This document shows, piece by piece, positions 7,544-15,903 of a DNA stretch of 64,000 bases. Both the position numbers and the translations under genes were made by a program. Below the pieces are notes generated by a model. The model was given only the letters and a program-made list of their open reading frames with translations, did not search any database and was not told the DNA's origin. Source of the stretch: Phycisphaeraceae bacterium (GTDB lineage: Bacteria > Planctomycetota > Phycisphaerae > Phycisphaerales > UBA1924); contig CP054186.1 in NCBI GenBank assembly GCA_015200025.1, forward strand, positions 3,150,643-3,214,642, read 5' to 3'. The number at the start of each line of letters is the position of its first letter. Within the stretch, counting starts at the first letter, position 1.

Positions 7544-8698
7544 ATGAAAAAGGTCGTGGTGCTCGGCGGCGGGATGGTGGGCGGGGTGATGGCGTGGGAC
7601 CTGTGCCGGGAGGAGGGCCTGGACGTCACGCTGCTGGACGTGCGTGAGGAGAACCTGGCGGGGGCGTCGTCGCGGTGCGGTGGGCGGCTGAGGACGGTGA
7701 AGGCGGACCTCTCGGGCCCCGGGGCGGTGGCGCGGGCGGTGTCGGGGTACGACTTTGTGGTGGGGGCGTTGTCGAGCCGGCTTGGGTACTCGGCGCTGCG
7801 GCAGGTGATTGAGGCGGGGAAGGACTATTGCGATATCTCGTTCTTCGCGGAGGACGCGCTGGCGCTGGACGGGCTGGCGCGGGAGAAGGGGGTGACGGCG
7901 GTGGTGGACTGCGGGGTGGCGCCGGGGATGAGCAACATGCTGGCGGGGTGGGGGGTGTCGAGGCTGGACCGTGCGGGGAAGGTGGAGATTTACGTGGGGG
8001 GGCTGCCGCGGGAGCGGGTGTGGCCGTTCGAGTACAAGGCGGGGTTCAGCCCGTGGGACGTGATCGAGGAGTACACGAGGCCGAGCCGGGTGGTGGAGGG
8101 CGGGCGGGAGGTGGTGAAGGAGGCGTTGAGCGAGGCGGAGCTGATGGACTTCGCGGGCGTGGGGACGCTCGAGGCGTTTAACACGGACGGGCTGAGGTCG
8201 CTGGTACGGACGCTGGGCGTGCCGGAGATGGTGGAGAAGACGATGCGGTACCCCGGGCACATCGGGCTGATGAAGGTGTTCCGGCACGTGGGGCTGTTCT
8301 CGGAGGAGGCGGTGGAGGTGCCGTCGGCGGACGGCGGGGTGGCGCGGGTGAGGCCGCGGGACGTGATCGCGAGGCTGATGTTCCCGCAGTGGTCGTACGG
8401 GCCCGGGGAGGAGGACCTGACGGTGATGCGGGTGGTGGTGCGCGGCGAGAAGGGCGGGCGGGCGTCGTCGTTGCGGTGGGACCTGCTGGATTTCTACGAT
8501 CGCTCGACGGGGGCGACGAGCATGTCGCGGACGACGGGGCTGGCGTGCACGGCGGTGGCCCGGCTGGTCATGGGCGGGGTGTTCAAGAAGCCCGGGGTGA
8601 TCCCGCCCGAGGAGATCGGGAAGACCGCGGGGATGACCGAGCGGGTGCTTGGCCTGCTGCGGGAGCGCGGGGTGGATTACACGGAGGTGGCGTCATGA
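7544..8698 (+). CDS. Saccharopine dehydrogenase-family oxidoreductase
   Basis: A 384-residue NAD(P)-dependent enzyme. The N-terminus is a Rossmann fold (VVVLGGGMVGGVMAWDL), followed by the family features YDFVVGALSSRLGY, a CDISFFAED segment and DCGVAPGMSNML. These match LYS9/saccharopine-reductase-like proteins, many of which act on amino-acid conjugates; the exact substrate is unknown. ATG 7544 lies just after a terminator; starting further upstream would run the frame through that hairpin and is rejected. The stop overlaps the start of the downstream DUF2007 gene (ATGA), showing translational coupling. Confidence 0.82.
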   Translation: MKKVVVLGGGMVGGVMAWDLCREEGLDVTLLDVREENLAGASSRCGGRLRTVKADLSGPGAVARAVSGYDFVVGALSSRLGYSALRQVIEAGKDYCDISFFAEDALALDGLAREKGVTAVVDCGVAPGMSNMLAGWGVSRLDRAGKVEIYVGGLPRERVWPFEYKAGFSPWDVIEEYTRPSRVVEGGREVVKEALSEAELMDFAGVGTLEAFNTDGLRSLVRTLGVPEMVEKTMRYPGHIGLMKVFRHVGLFSEEAVEVPSADGGVARVRPRDVIARLMFPQWSYGPGEEDLTVMRVVVRGEKGGRASSLRWDLLDFYDRSTGATSMSRTTGLACTAVARLVMGGVFKKPGVIPPEEIGKTAGMTERVLGLLRERGVDYTEVAS

Positions 8699-8991
8699 CG
8701 GACGATCGCACGAGGCTGGTGGAGTTGTGCACGGCGGTGACGGCGTTCGAGGCGGAGACGATCGTGAACGCGCTGCGTGCGGGGGGCGTGGAGGCGACGG
8801 TGTTCAACGCGGCGTTCCAGTCGATGATGGGGGGCGTGCCGATCGGGGAGCCGGTGAAGGTGATGGTGAGGGCGTGCGACGAGGCGGAGGCGAGGGCCGT
8901 CCTGGCGACGTCGAAGGAAGACTCGATCGACATTGATTGGAACGAGGTGGACGTGGGCGAGATGCCCGAGGACCCGGAAGAACAGCCCTAG
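8695..8991 (+). CDS. DUF2007-type putative signal-transducing protein
   Basis: A 98-residue protein that starts within the stop of the preceding oxidoreductase (ATGA overlap). The opening, LVELCTAVTAFEAETIVNA then GVEATVFN, is typical of DUF2007, a small ferredoxin-like fold called a putative prokaryotic signal-transducing protein. The C-terminus is acidic (DWNEVDVGEMPEDPEE). No enzymatic residues are evident. Its stop overlaps the stop of the convergent flavoprotein gene through the palindrome CTAG, so there is no room for a terminator between them. Confidence 0.75.
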   Translation: MTDDRTRLVELCTAVTAFEAETIVNALRAGGVEATVFNAAFQSMMGGVPIGEPVKVMVRACDEAEARAVLATSKEDSIDIDWNEVDVGEMPEDPEEQP

Positions 8992-10307
8992 CGGGGGGTG
9001 TCCCGCGGGGTCGGCACGTCGGGCGAGAGCAGGCGCCGGGCGGCGGCGGCGCCCGCGACGAAGCCCGAGGCCCAGGCCCACTGGAAGTTGAACCCGCCGA
9101 TGCGGCCGTCGACGTCGCAGACCTCGCCGCAGAGGAAGAGGTTTGGGGTGGTGCGGCTCATCATGGAGTCGAGGTGGAGCTGGGCGAGTGGGACGCCCCC
9201 GGCGGTGACCTCGGCGAAAAGGAACCCGCGGTCGCCGGAGACCGGGAGCGGGGTGTCGGTGATCATCTGCGAGAGGGTTTTGCGTTGGTCGCGGGTGAGG
9301 GTGTGGGCCTGGGCGGAGGGATCGAGGTGGACGGCGTGGGACAGCGCGAGGGCGAGGCGGTCGGGGAGGCCTTGCTCGCGGAGCCAGCGCCCGGGGCTGA
9401 CGCGCCCGAGGGATTGGAGGGCGGCGTCGGCGGACTCGAAGGTGTGGTCGGGGAGCCAGCTGATGGAGAGGCGGGCGCCGGCGTCGTCGGCCTTGGCGGC
9501 GGTGAAGTAACGGCTGATATCGAGGACGGCGGGCCCCGAGAGGCCGAAGTGGGTGCAGAGGGTCGAGTTGGTGAACCTGGCGAGGCGTTTGCCCGAGCCC
9601 GAGGCGAGTGTGAGCGTGGCGTTGAGGGTGATCCCCGCGAGGGAACAGACCCAGTGATCCTTGGGGAGGGTGAGGGGGACCAGGGCTGGGAAGAGGCGCG
9701 GGGTGAGGGTGTGGCCGAGGGAGGCGGCGATGGCGAGCCCTCGGCCGTCGGAGCCGGTTTTCGGGAGCGAGAGCCCGCCGGTGGCGAGGATGACGGCGCG
9801 GGCGGTGAGGCGGTCCGGTGAGCCGTGGGCGGATGGGGCGTCGGGGTCGCGTGTGATCGTGAAGCGGTCGCCTTCGCGGGTGACGTCGTGGACGCGCCAG
9901 GGGTGAAGGAGGGAGACGCGGGCGTCGTCGGCGGCGCGGAGGAGCGCGTCGAGGACGGTGCGTGCGGAGTCGGAGGTGGGGAAGAGCTTGCCGGTGGGTT
10001 CGCGTTTGAGGGTGACGCCGAGGGATTCGAAGAAAGCGACGGTGTCGGGGACGTCGAAGCGTCGGAGGACTTTCTTGATGGCGTTTCGGGAGGAGCCGGC
10101 GTAGGCGGATTCGTCGACGGCGTGGTGGGTGACGTTGCAGCGTCCGCCGCCGGCGACGAGGATCTTGGCGCCGAGCTTGGCGGCGCCGTCGAGGGCGAGG
10201 ACGCGGAGGGGCGTGCCGGCGTCGCGGGCGGCGCGGGCGGCCCAGATGGAGGCGAAGAGGCCGGCGGCCCCGGCGCCGATGACGGCGATGTCGGCGTGCT
10301 CGTGCAC
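8988..10307 (-). CDS. FAD-dependent HI0933-family oxidoreductase
   Basis: A 439-residue flavoprotein. The N-terminal dinucleotide-binding motif IAVIGAGAAGLFASIWAA is followed by the family-specific GAKILVAGGGRCNVTH and RREPTGKLFPTSD-like segment, then ILATGGLSLPKTGSDG. The C-terminal FAD motif is FLCGEVCDVDGRIGGFNFQWAWASG. This is the HI0933/BaiN group, of unclear physiological substrate. The start is a GTG at 10307; no better ATG is in frame nearby. It converges on the DUF2007 gene with a 4-base overlap and follows the nuclease lipoprotein gene by 25 bases on the same strand. Confidence 0.87.
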   Translation of the reverse strand: MHEHADIAVIGAGAAGLFASIWAARAARDAGTPLRVLALDGAAKLGAKILVAGGGRCNVTHHAVDESAYAGSSRNAIKKVLRRFDVPDTVAFFESLGVTLKREPTGKLFPTSDSARTVLDALLRAADDARVSLLHPWRVHDVTREGDRFTITRDPDAPSAHGSPDRLTARAVILATGGLSLPKTGSDGRGLAIAASLGHTLTPRLFPALVPLTLPKDHWVCSLAGITLNATLTLASGSGKRLARFTNSTLCTHFGLSGPAVLDISRYFTAAKADDAGARLSISWLPDHTFESADAALQSLGRVSPGRWLREQGLPDRLALALSHAVHLDPSAQAHTLTRDQRKTLSQMITDTPLPVSGDRGFLFAEVTAGGVPLAQLHLDSMMSRTTPNLFLCGEVCDVDGRIGGFNFQWAWASGFVAGAAAARRLLSPDVPTPRDTPR

Positions 10308-10332
10308 GGGCGAGGGTATCGCGCGGGCGGGG

Positions 10333-11412
10333 TTAGCGCCCGGCGTTGACGGCCGCCCGGATCTTCTGTGGGTTGAGGGTGGTGCCGGTACGCCAGCGGG
10401 CGTGATGGGCGGTGGTGGTTTCGAGGCGGTCCTGTTGGGCGCGGGGGAGGTCGGGGAAGAAATCGAGCCCGGTGAGGGATTCGATGTGCCGGACGGTGGT
10501 GACGTACAGGCTCAGGGGGTTGTTGCTGCCTGACTGGCCCTGGTCCATGACGACGGCGAGGACGGAGGGCTCGGCGTGATCGTGCTCGATGATGATCTTG
10601 TAGCAGGCGCCCGGGACCTGGACGTTACCGGCGATGGCGGTGGGTGTGCCCGGGGGGTTGAAGATCGGGCCGGCGAAGACCCAGACCTGGGCGAAATCAC
10701 GGGTGAAATGCGTGGTTTCGAGGGCTTCGAGGCCTTGCCAGACCTGGCGGTTGAGCCCGGGCTTCTGCGGGATGATGTTGGTGACGATGAAGGTGTCGGC
10801 CTGGGCCTTGCGCCCGAACCATTGGCCGACGGCGTCGGAGGGGGCGAGGTGCCCGCGGTCGAAGCCGGAGTGGGTGTAGTCGTCGTGGGTAGCAGAGCGT
10901 GAGACGCGGTCGTCGGGCCTGAAGCGCAGGTCGGGGCGGGTGGCGTCGTGCCGGGGCGCGTCGGCGCGGAGGGTGTAGGCGGCCCAGAGGGGGTTCTTGC
11001 GGGGTTCGGAATAGCCCACGGTGTAGCCGGTGTTGAGGAGAAGGACGACGGGTTCGGTGGTGAGCGGGACGCCGCCCCAGCATGTGGATTGGCGGTATGG
11101 GTTGGCGGGGCCGAAGGTCGGTGCGGATGCAACCTCGAACGTGTCGGTGGCGGCTTCGATCGCGATGGTGGGTGCGTCGGCGGGGGCCTCGGTCTCGGGC
11201 GAAGGCATATCGAGCGAGTCCGCGACGGTCTCCGGTGGCGGCACGGCGGTGGGGGTGGTGTGGGCGGTGGGGGCGGGCGTGTCGGCGGGGGCGGTCGTGT
11301 CGGCGGGGGCGGTGCTCGGCGCCCCGGCGGTGTGCCGGTGGGAGGCGCATGAGGCGAGTCCGAGCAGCGTGATCAGGGCGGCGACGCGGGACCATCGGGA
11401 CGGCAGGCACAT
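10333..11412 (-). CDS. DNA/RNA non-specific endonuclease lipoprotein
   Basis: A 359-residue protein. The first residues MCLPSRWSRVAALIT lead into a lipobox ending LASC, so it is a predicted lipoprotein exposed outside the cytoplasm. A Thr/Pro/Ala-rich linker (about residues 30-90) follows, then a NUC1-type beta-beta-alpha-metal nuclease domain with the hallmark DRGHLAPSDA and the downstream FIVTNIIPQKPGLN that supplies the metal-binding Asn. The family cuts DNA and RNA without sequence specificity and requires a divalent metal. The start at ATG 11412 has GGAG seven bases upstream. Roles in nutrient scavenging or defence outside the cell are possible inferences. Confidence 0.87.
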   Translation of the reverse strand: MCLPSRWSRVAALITLLGLASCASHRHTAGAPSTAPADTTAPADTPAPTAHTTPTAVPPPETVADSLDMPSPETEAPADAPTIAIEAATDTFEVASAPTFGPANPYRQSTCWGGVPLTTEPVVLLLNTGYTVGYSEPRKNPLWAAYTLRADAPRHDATRPDLRFRPDDRVSRSATHDDYTHSGFDRGHLAPSDAVGQWFGRKAQADTFIVTNIIPQKPGLNRQVWQGLEALETTHFTRDFAQVWVFAGPIFNPPGTPTAIAGNVQVPGACYKIIIEHDHAEPSVLAVVMDQGQSGSNNPLSLYVTTVRHIESLTGLDFFPDLPRAQQDRLETTTAHHARWRTGTTLNPQKIRAAVNAGR

Positions 11413-11491
11413 GGTCAAGCTCCGATGTTGGATCGGGAAGCGACGTTATCACAAGCGGATCGCCCGTGCGGCGGCTCGGGGGCGGGGCGGG

Positions 11492-12604
11492 TCAGAGTTC
11501 GGCGAGGCGGCGTGCGGTTTCCTGAGCCTGGAGGTCGCTCATGAGGCGGGAGAGGTCGCCGGCGAGGATCTCGCGAAGGGGGTACTCGCCGGGGAGTCGC
11601 TCGTCGGCGGCGATGCCCTCTTTCCATCGGTAGGTGCGGATTTTGTCGGAGCGTTCGCCGCCGCGGATCTGGGACTTTCGGGCGGCGGAGCGCTGGTCGT
11701 GGGCCTTCTGCCGTTCGGCCTCGTGGAGGCGGGTGAGGAGGAGTCGGCGGGCGCGTTCGCGGTTCTGCTGCTGGCTCTTGGCTTCCATCATCTTGATGAT
11801 GATGCCGGAGGGCTTGTGGTGGATCTGCCAGGCGGTCTCGACCTTGTTGACGTTCTGCCCGCCGGGACCCTGGGCGCGGGTGGCGAACTCCTCGACGTCG
11901 TTGGCCCAGTCGATCTTGACGTCGACGTCCTCGGGCTCGGGGAGGACGGCGACGGTGGCGGTGGAGGTGTGGATGCGGCCCTGGGCCTCGGTGGCGGGGA
12001 CGCGTTTGACGGAGTGGACGCCGGCCTCGAAGGCCAGTTCGTTCCAGACGCCTTGGCCCTGGACGTTGATGGTGGCGCCGCGGATCCCGCCGGCGCCGGG
12101 CTCGGGGACCAGGTCGAGGAGTTCGAAGGACCACCCTCGCTTGGCGGCGTACTTCTGGTAGATGCCCAGGAGGTCGGCGGCCCAGAGGCAGGCCTCGTCG
12201 CCCCCGGTCCCGGCGCGGACCTCGAGGATGACCGACCCGACCTGGTTGTCGTCGGCGGCGAGGAGGAGGGCGATGGCCTGATCGACGGCGTCGGCGGCCT
12301 GGGCCTCGAGCCGGCGGGCCTCGTCGCGGGCGAGGTCGGCGAACTCGGGGTCGTGCGGTCGGGCGAGTTCGCCCCGGAGCTGCGAGAGCTGGTCGGCGGC
12401 GTCCTTGTACCGGCGGAAAGCCCGGGCGGCGGGCTCGATGGCGGCCTTGCGGATCGAGAGGGCGCGGACGCGCTTGTGGTCGGCGAGGACGCCGGGGTCT
12501 TCGAGCATGGCCGAGAGGTCGGCGTGCTGCGCGTCGAGGTCGGCGAGTTTGAGGAGGACGGCGGGGGGCACGCCGGCGGCGAGGGGTTCGGGGTCCGGGC
12601 TCAC
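11492..12604 (-). CDS. prfA: Peptide chain release factor 1 (RF1)
   Basis: A 370-residue release factor that reads UAA and UAG stop codons and triggers peptide hydrolysis on the ribosome. The codon-reading PxT motif appears as VPATEAQGRIHTS and the catalytic GGQ loop as GPGGQNVNKVE (about residues 246-252). The GTG at 12604 is chosen: an ATG at 12781 would add 59 Arg/Pro-rich residues and overlap the divergent ABC gene, and the new length matches RF1 (about 360). A TTG at 12610 is an alternative. The loop has Pro where enterobacterial RF1 has Ala (GAGGQ), and the C-terminal RTYRWKEG segment also diverges. Confidence 0.9.
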   Translation of the reverse strand: MSPDPEPLAAGVPPAVLLKLADLDAQHADLSAMLEDPGVLADHKRVRALSIRKAAIEPAARAFRRYKDAADQLSQLRGELARPHDPEFADLARDEARRLEAQAADAVDQAIALLLAADDNQVGSVILEVRAGTGGDEACLWAADLLGIYQKYAAKRGWSFELLDLVPEPGAGGIRGATINVQGQGVWNELAFEAGVHSVKRVPATEAQGRIHTSTATVAVLPEPEDVDVKIDWANDVEEFATRAQGPGGQNVNKVETAWQIHHKPSGIIIKMMEAKSQQQNRERARRLLLTRLHEAERQKAHDQRSAARKSQIRGGERSDKIRTYRWKEGIAADERLPGEYPLREILAGDLSRLMSDLQAQETARRLAEL

Positions 12605-12741
12605 GCTCAACGATACCCGTGCGGGGCGTGCCCGACACGGGCGGCGGCGGAGCGGGGGGGCGTGCACCTCGGTACGCTTGGGCCGGTATACGCGTGGGCG
12701 TTGGACCGGGGGGGTGCGGCGGCGGAAGGAGCCTTGAACTC

Positions 12742-13734
12742 GTGGGCGATGCGATCGATATCCGGGGGGTGCGAAAGACATTCGGGAGCAAGGTCGCGGT
12801 GGCGGGGCTGGACCTGGTGATCCCGGAAGGTTCGTTGTACGCGTTCATCGGCCCCAACGGGGCGGGGAAGACGACGACGATCCGGATGATCATGTCGATT
12901 ATTTTCCCGGACGCGGGGGAGTTGACGGTGCTGGGGCGCCGGTCGGCGGTGGAGAGCAAGGACCGGATCGGCTACTTGCCGGAGGAGCGTGGGCTGTACC
13001 GCAAGATGCGGGTGGGGGGGTTCCTGAACTTCATGGGGCGTCTCAAGGGGATCGACGCGGGCGCGCTGGACCGCGCGGTGCGGGAGTGGCTGGGCCGCGT
13101 GGGCCTCGGGGACGTGTACGGGAAGAAGTGCGAGGAGCTGTCGAAGGGGATGCAGCAGAAGGTGCAGTTTATTTCCGCGGTGATCCACAAGCCGGACCTG
13201 ATCATCCTGGACGAGCCGTTCAGCGGGCTGGACCCGGTGAACCGGAGGCTGTTGAGGCAGTTGATCGAGGAGGAGCACGCGGCGGGCCGGACGGTGATTT
13301 TCTCGACGCATGCGATGTTCGAGGCGGAGCAGTTGTGCGACCGGGTGTTCATGATCCACAAGGGTGAGAAGGTGCTCGACGACCCGCTGTCGACGGTGTG
13401 GGAGCGGTACGACCCCCGGACGATCGTGGTGGAGCCGGCGGGGCATCTCTCGGGCGTGGACCTCGCCCCGCTGCAGAGGTTGGCGGGTGTGGAGCGGGTG
13501 GATCGGGGCGGGACGGGGATCGAGGTGACGGTGCGTGAGGGCGCGGACCAGAGCGAGGTGCTGGGTGAGGTGGCCCGCGCGGTGCGTGCGGTGAAGGTGG
13601 AGCTCAAGAGGCCGAGCCTGGAGGACATTTTCATCCAGCTGGTAGGCGAGGACGCGGAGCCCGCGGACCGTGAGGCGGCGGGGCAGGGGTCTGGGGTGGG
13701 GGCGGGTGCGGAGAGGAGCGTGTCGGTTGGGTAA
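12742..13734 (+). CDS. ABC exporter ATP-binding protein (NatA-like)
   Basis: A 330-residue ATPase. It has Walker A GPNGAGKTTT (about residue 36), the signature LSKGMQQKVQF (about 133), Walker B LIILDEPFSGLDP and the H-loop IFSTHAMFEAE. A C-terminal extension after residue 230 includes RPSLEDIFIQLVG, typical of ABC-2 exporters. The start is GTG 12742, with GGAAGGAG upstream; no in-frame ATG is suitable. It overlaps the start of the permease gene, so the two form one transporter. NatA/NatB-type pairs can export Na+, drugs or lipids; the substrate here is not evident. It is divergent from prfA with about 137 bases between the starts. Confidence 0.9.
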   Translation: MGDAIDIRGVRKTFGSKVAVAGLDLVIPEGSLYAFIGPNGAGKTTTIRMIMSIIFPDAGELTVLGRRSAVESKDRIGYLPEERGLYRKMRVGGFLNFMGRLKGIDAGALDRAVREWLGRVGLGDVYGKKCEELSKGMQQKVQFISAVIHKPDLIILDEPFSGLDPVNRRLLRQLIEEEHAAGRTVIFSTHAMFEAEQLCDRVFMIHKGEKVLDDPLSTVWERYDPRTIVVEPAGHLSGVDLAPLQRLAGVERVDRGGTGIEVTVREGADQSEVLGEVARAVRAVKVELKRPSLEDIFIQLVGEDAEPADREAAGQGSGVGAGAERSVSVG

Positions 13735-15094
13735 GACGCTGATTATCGCGTGGCGCGAGTTCATCGCGACGATCGCGACGAAGGGGTTTGTGCTGGGGAT
13801 CGTGCTCCCGCCGGTCTTGATCGCGGGGGTGATGGTGCTGATGCCCAGGCTGATGAGCAAGGCGGCGCCGAAGATCGAGGGGGAGATCGTGGTGATCGAC
13901 CGCTCGGGGCGGGTGGGCGAGCGGATGAAGCAGAGCTTTACGCCCGAGGCGATCGCGGCGAGCATGGCGGCGGCGGCGGTGCGGCAGGGGGCGGTGCCCG
14001 ACGGCGGGGCGGGGCTCCCGCCGGTGGATGCGGCGTCCGGTGTGACGATGAGGCTGCTGGACCCCGGCTCGGACGTGGACGCGGAGCGGTCGAAGGTGCT
14101 GGTCGCGACGGGCGGCGGGAAGGGCGGGGGCGCGGACTCGCGGCTGGCGGTGGTGGTGATCCCGGCGGACGTGGTGGAGGCGGGCGCCGGCGCGGCGGGC
14201 GGGGGAGGGACGCCGGCGGTGGTGGAGGTGCTCCACGCGCCGAAGCTGGATTTCCGCTGGATCGAGCACATCAACCGGGCGGTGGGGCGGGCGGTGGTGG
14301 ACACGCGGCTCTCGGAGGGCGGCCTGGACGCGGCGAAGATCCGCGGGCTGATGGCCCCTCCCATGATGCAGGCGCTGGCGGTGACGAAGGAGGGCGACGT
14401 CCGGACGAACGAGGCGACGAAGCTGCTCCTGCCCGGGGCGTTCATGCTGCTGCTGTGGATCAGCGTGTTCACGGCGGGGCAGTACCTGCTCACGTCGACG
14501 ATCGAAGAGAAATCGAGCCGGGTGATGGAGGTGATCCTGTCGGCGGCGTCGCCCATGCAGGTGCTCTCGGGGAAGATCGTGGGCCAGGCGGCGGTGGGGA
14601 TGTTGATCCTGGGGTCGTACGCGGCGGCGGGCCTGGCGGGCCTGGTGTCGTACAGCATGCTGGGGCTGATCGACCCGACGAACCTGGTGTACCTGGTGGT
14701 CTACTTCCTGATCGCGTTCGCGAGCATCGCGTGCCTGTTCGCGGCGGTGGGCAGCGCGGTCAGCGACATGCGAGAAGCGCAGTCGCTCATCGGCCCGCTC
14801 ATGATCGTGGTCATGATCCCGATGATGCTGTGGTTCCCCATCCTGCACAACCCCAACTCGGTGTTCGCGCAGGTGTGCAGCTTCGTGCCCCCGATCAGCC
14901 CGTTCATCATGGTCCTGAGGCTGGCGGGGAGCGAGCCGGTCCCGGTGTGGCAGATCCCCGCGTCGATGATCTTCGGCGTGGTGACCGTCGTGGTGCTGGC
15001 CTGGGCGGCGGCGAAGATCTTCCGGATCGGGATCCTGATGTACGGGAAGCCGCCGGACTTCCGGACGCTGATCAAGTGGGTCCGGATGGCATGA
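13727..15094 (+). CDS. ABC-2 type permease (NatB-like)
   Basis: A 455-residue membrane protein, partner of the ATPase upstream. One N-terminal membrane helix (GFVLGIVLPPVLIAGVMVLM) is followed by a large extracytoplasmic loop of about 200 residues. Five or so further helices form the C-terminal half (for example FMLLLWISVFTAGQYL). This is the NatB/YhaP architecture. The conserved TSTIEEKSSRVMEVIL motif of ABC-2 permeases is present. The start is a TTG at 13727, 8 bases inside the end of the ATPase gene, with an AGAGGAG ribosome binding site. Its stop overlaps the next ATG, so the run is translationally coupled. Confidence 0.87.
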   Translation: MGKTLIIAWREFIATIATKGFVLGIVLPPVLIAGVMVLMPRLMSKAAPKIEGEIVVIDRSGRVGERMKQSFTPEAIAASMAAAAVRQGAVPDGGAGLPPVDAASGVTMRLLDPGSDVDAERSKVLVATGGGKGGGADSRLAVVVIPADVVEAGAGAAGGGGTPAVVEVLHAPKLDFRWIEHINRAVGRAVVDTRLSEGGLDAAKIRGLMAPPMMQALAVTKEGDVRTNEATKLLLPGAFMLLLWISVFTAGQYLLTSTIEEKSSRVMEVILSAASPMQVLSGKIVGQAAVGMLILGSYAAAGLAGLVSYSMLGLIDPTNLVYLVVYFLIAFASIACLFAAVGSAVSDMREAQSLIGPLMIVVMIPMMLWFPILHNPNSVFAQVCSFVPPISPFIMVLRLAGSEPVPVWQIPASMIFGVVTVVVLAWAAAKIFRIGILMYGKPPDFRTLIKWVRMA

Positions 15095-15903
15095 GCCCCG
15101 CGCGACGCCGGGCGGAGGCGTTGGACGCCCTGACGCTCTACGAGGCGTGCGTGACGGACGCCCCGGCGTTCGTGGCGTTCGCGGCGGCGGTGCACGGCGG
15201 ATCGCCCCGCGTGCTGCGCGAGGATTTCAGCGGGAGCGGTGCGGTGGCTCGGGCGTGGGCGGCCTCGGCGCCGTCCCGGCGGTCGGTCGCGGTGGACCTG
15301 GACGCCGCGGTGCTGCGCCGGGCGTCGGGCCGCGGGGTGCGGGCGGTGCGGGGGGATGCCGCGGCGTGCACGGTCGGGGCCGACATCATCACGGCGACGA
15401 ACTTCCCGCTGGGGTATTTCCACGGGCGTGACGGGCTGGTCGCGTACCTCCGGCGCGCGCTCGCGTGCCTGCGTCCCGGCGGCGTGTTCATCGCCGACAC
15501 CTACGGGGGATCGGGGGCATACCGGACGGGCGTGACGCGTCGGACGGTGAGGCTTCCCGGCGGAGGCCGGGTGCGGTACCACTGGGAGCAGCGCTCGGCG
15601 GACCCGGCGAGCGGCCGGGTCGTCGACGCGATCCACTTCGACATCCTCGGGCCCCGAGGTCGGGTCGTGCGTCGCTTGCGCGACGCGTTCGTGTACGACT
15701 GGCGGCTATGGTCGCTCCCCGAGCTTCGCGACGCGATGGGCGAGGCGGGCATGGGCACGGCGGAGGTGTACGACCGACTGGGCGACGCCCTGGACAGCGA
15801 GGGGCGGCTGTACGTGAGGCCCAAGCCGGCGGGCGAGCCGTTCGAGGACGATTACGTGGCGTACGTCGTGGGGCGGCGGGGCCGTACACTCGCGGCGAGA
15901 TGA
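15091..15903 (+). CDS. Class I SAM-dependent methyltransferase
   Basis: A 270-residue protein with a Rossmann methyltransferase core. Motif I is VLREDFSGSGAVARAW, the acidic residue binding the SAM ribose is in SVAVDLDAAVL, and the later strand is CLRPGGVFIADTYGG. The second half has a beta-rich substrate part (FVYDWRLWSLPELRDAM). The substrate cannot be deduced. It begins inside the permease stop (ATGA) and ends inside the start of aroDE (ATGA), so it is translationally coupled on both sides although the neighbours have unrelated roles. Confidence 0.85.
   Translation: MSPARRRAEALDALTLYEACVTDAPAFVAFAAAVHGGSPRVLREDFSGSGAVARAWAASAPSRRSVAVDLDAAVLRRASGRGVRAVRGDAAACTVGADIITATNFPLGYFHGRDGLVAYLRRALACLRPGGVFIADTYGGSGAYRTGVTRRTVRLPGGGRVRYHWEQRSADPASGRVVDAIHFDILGPRGRVVRRLRDAFVYDWRLWSLPELRDAMGEAGMGTAEVYDRLGDALDSEGRLYVRPKPAGEPFEDDYVAYVVGRRGRTLAAR

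Noticed and set aside
12605..12781. Longer RF1 from ATG 12781
   Set aside because: The extra 59 residues are Arg/Pro-rich, exceed the family length and overlap the divergent ABC gene.
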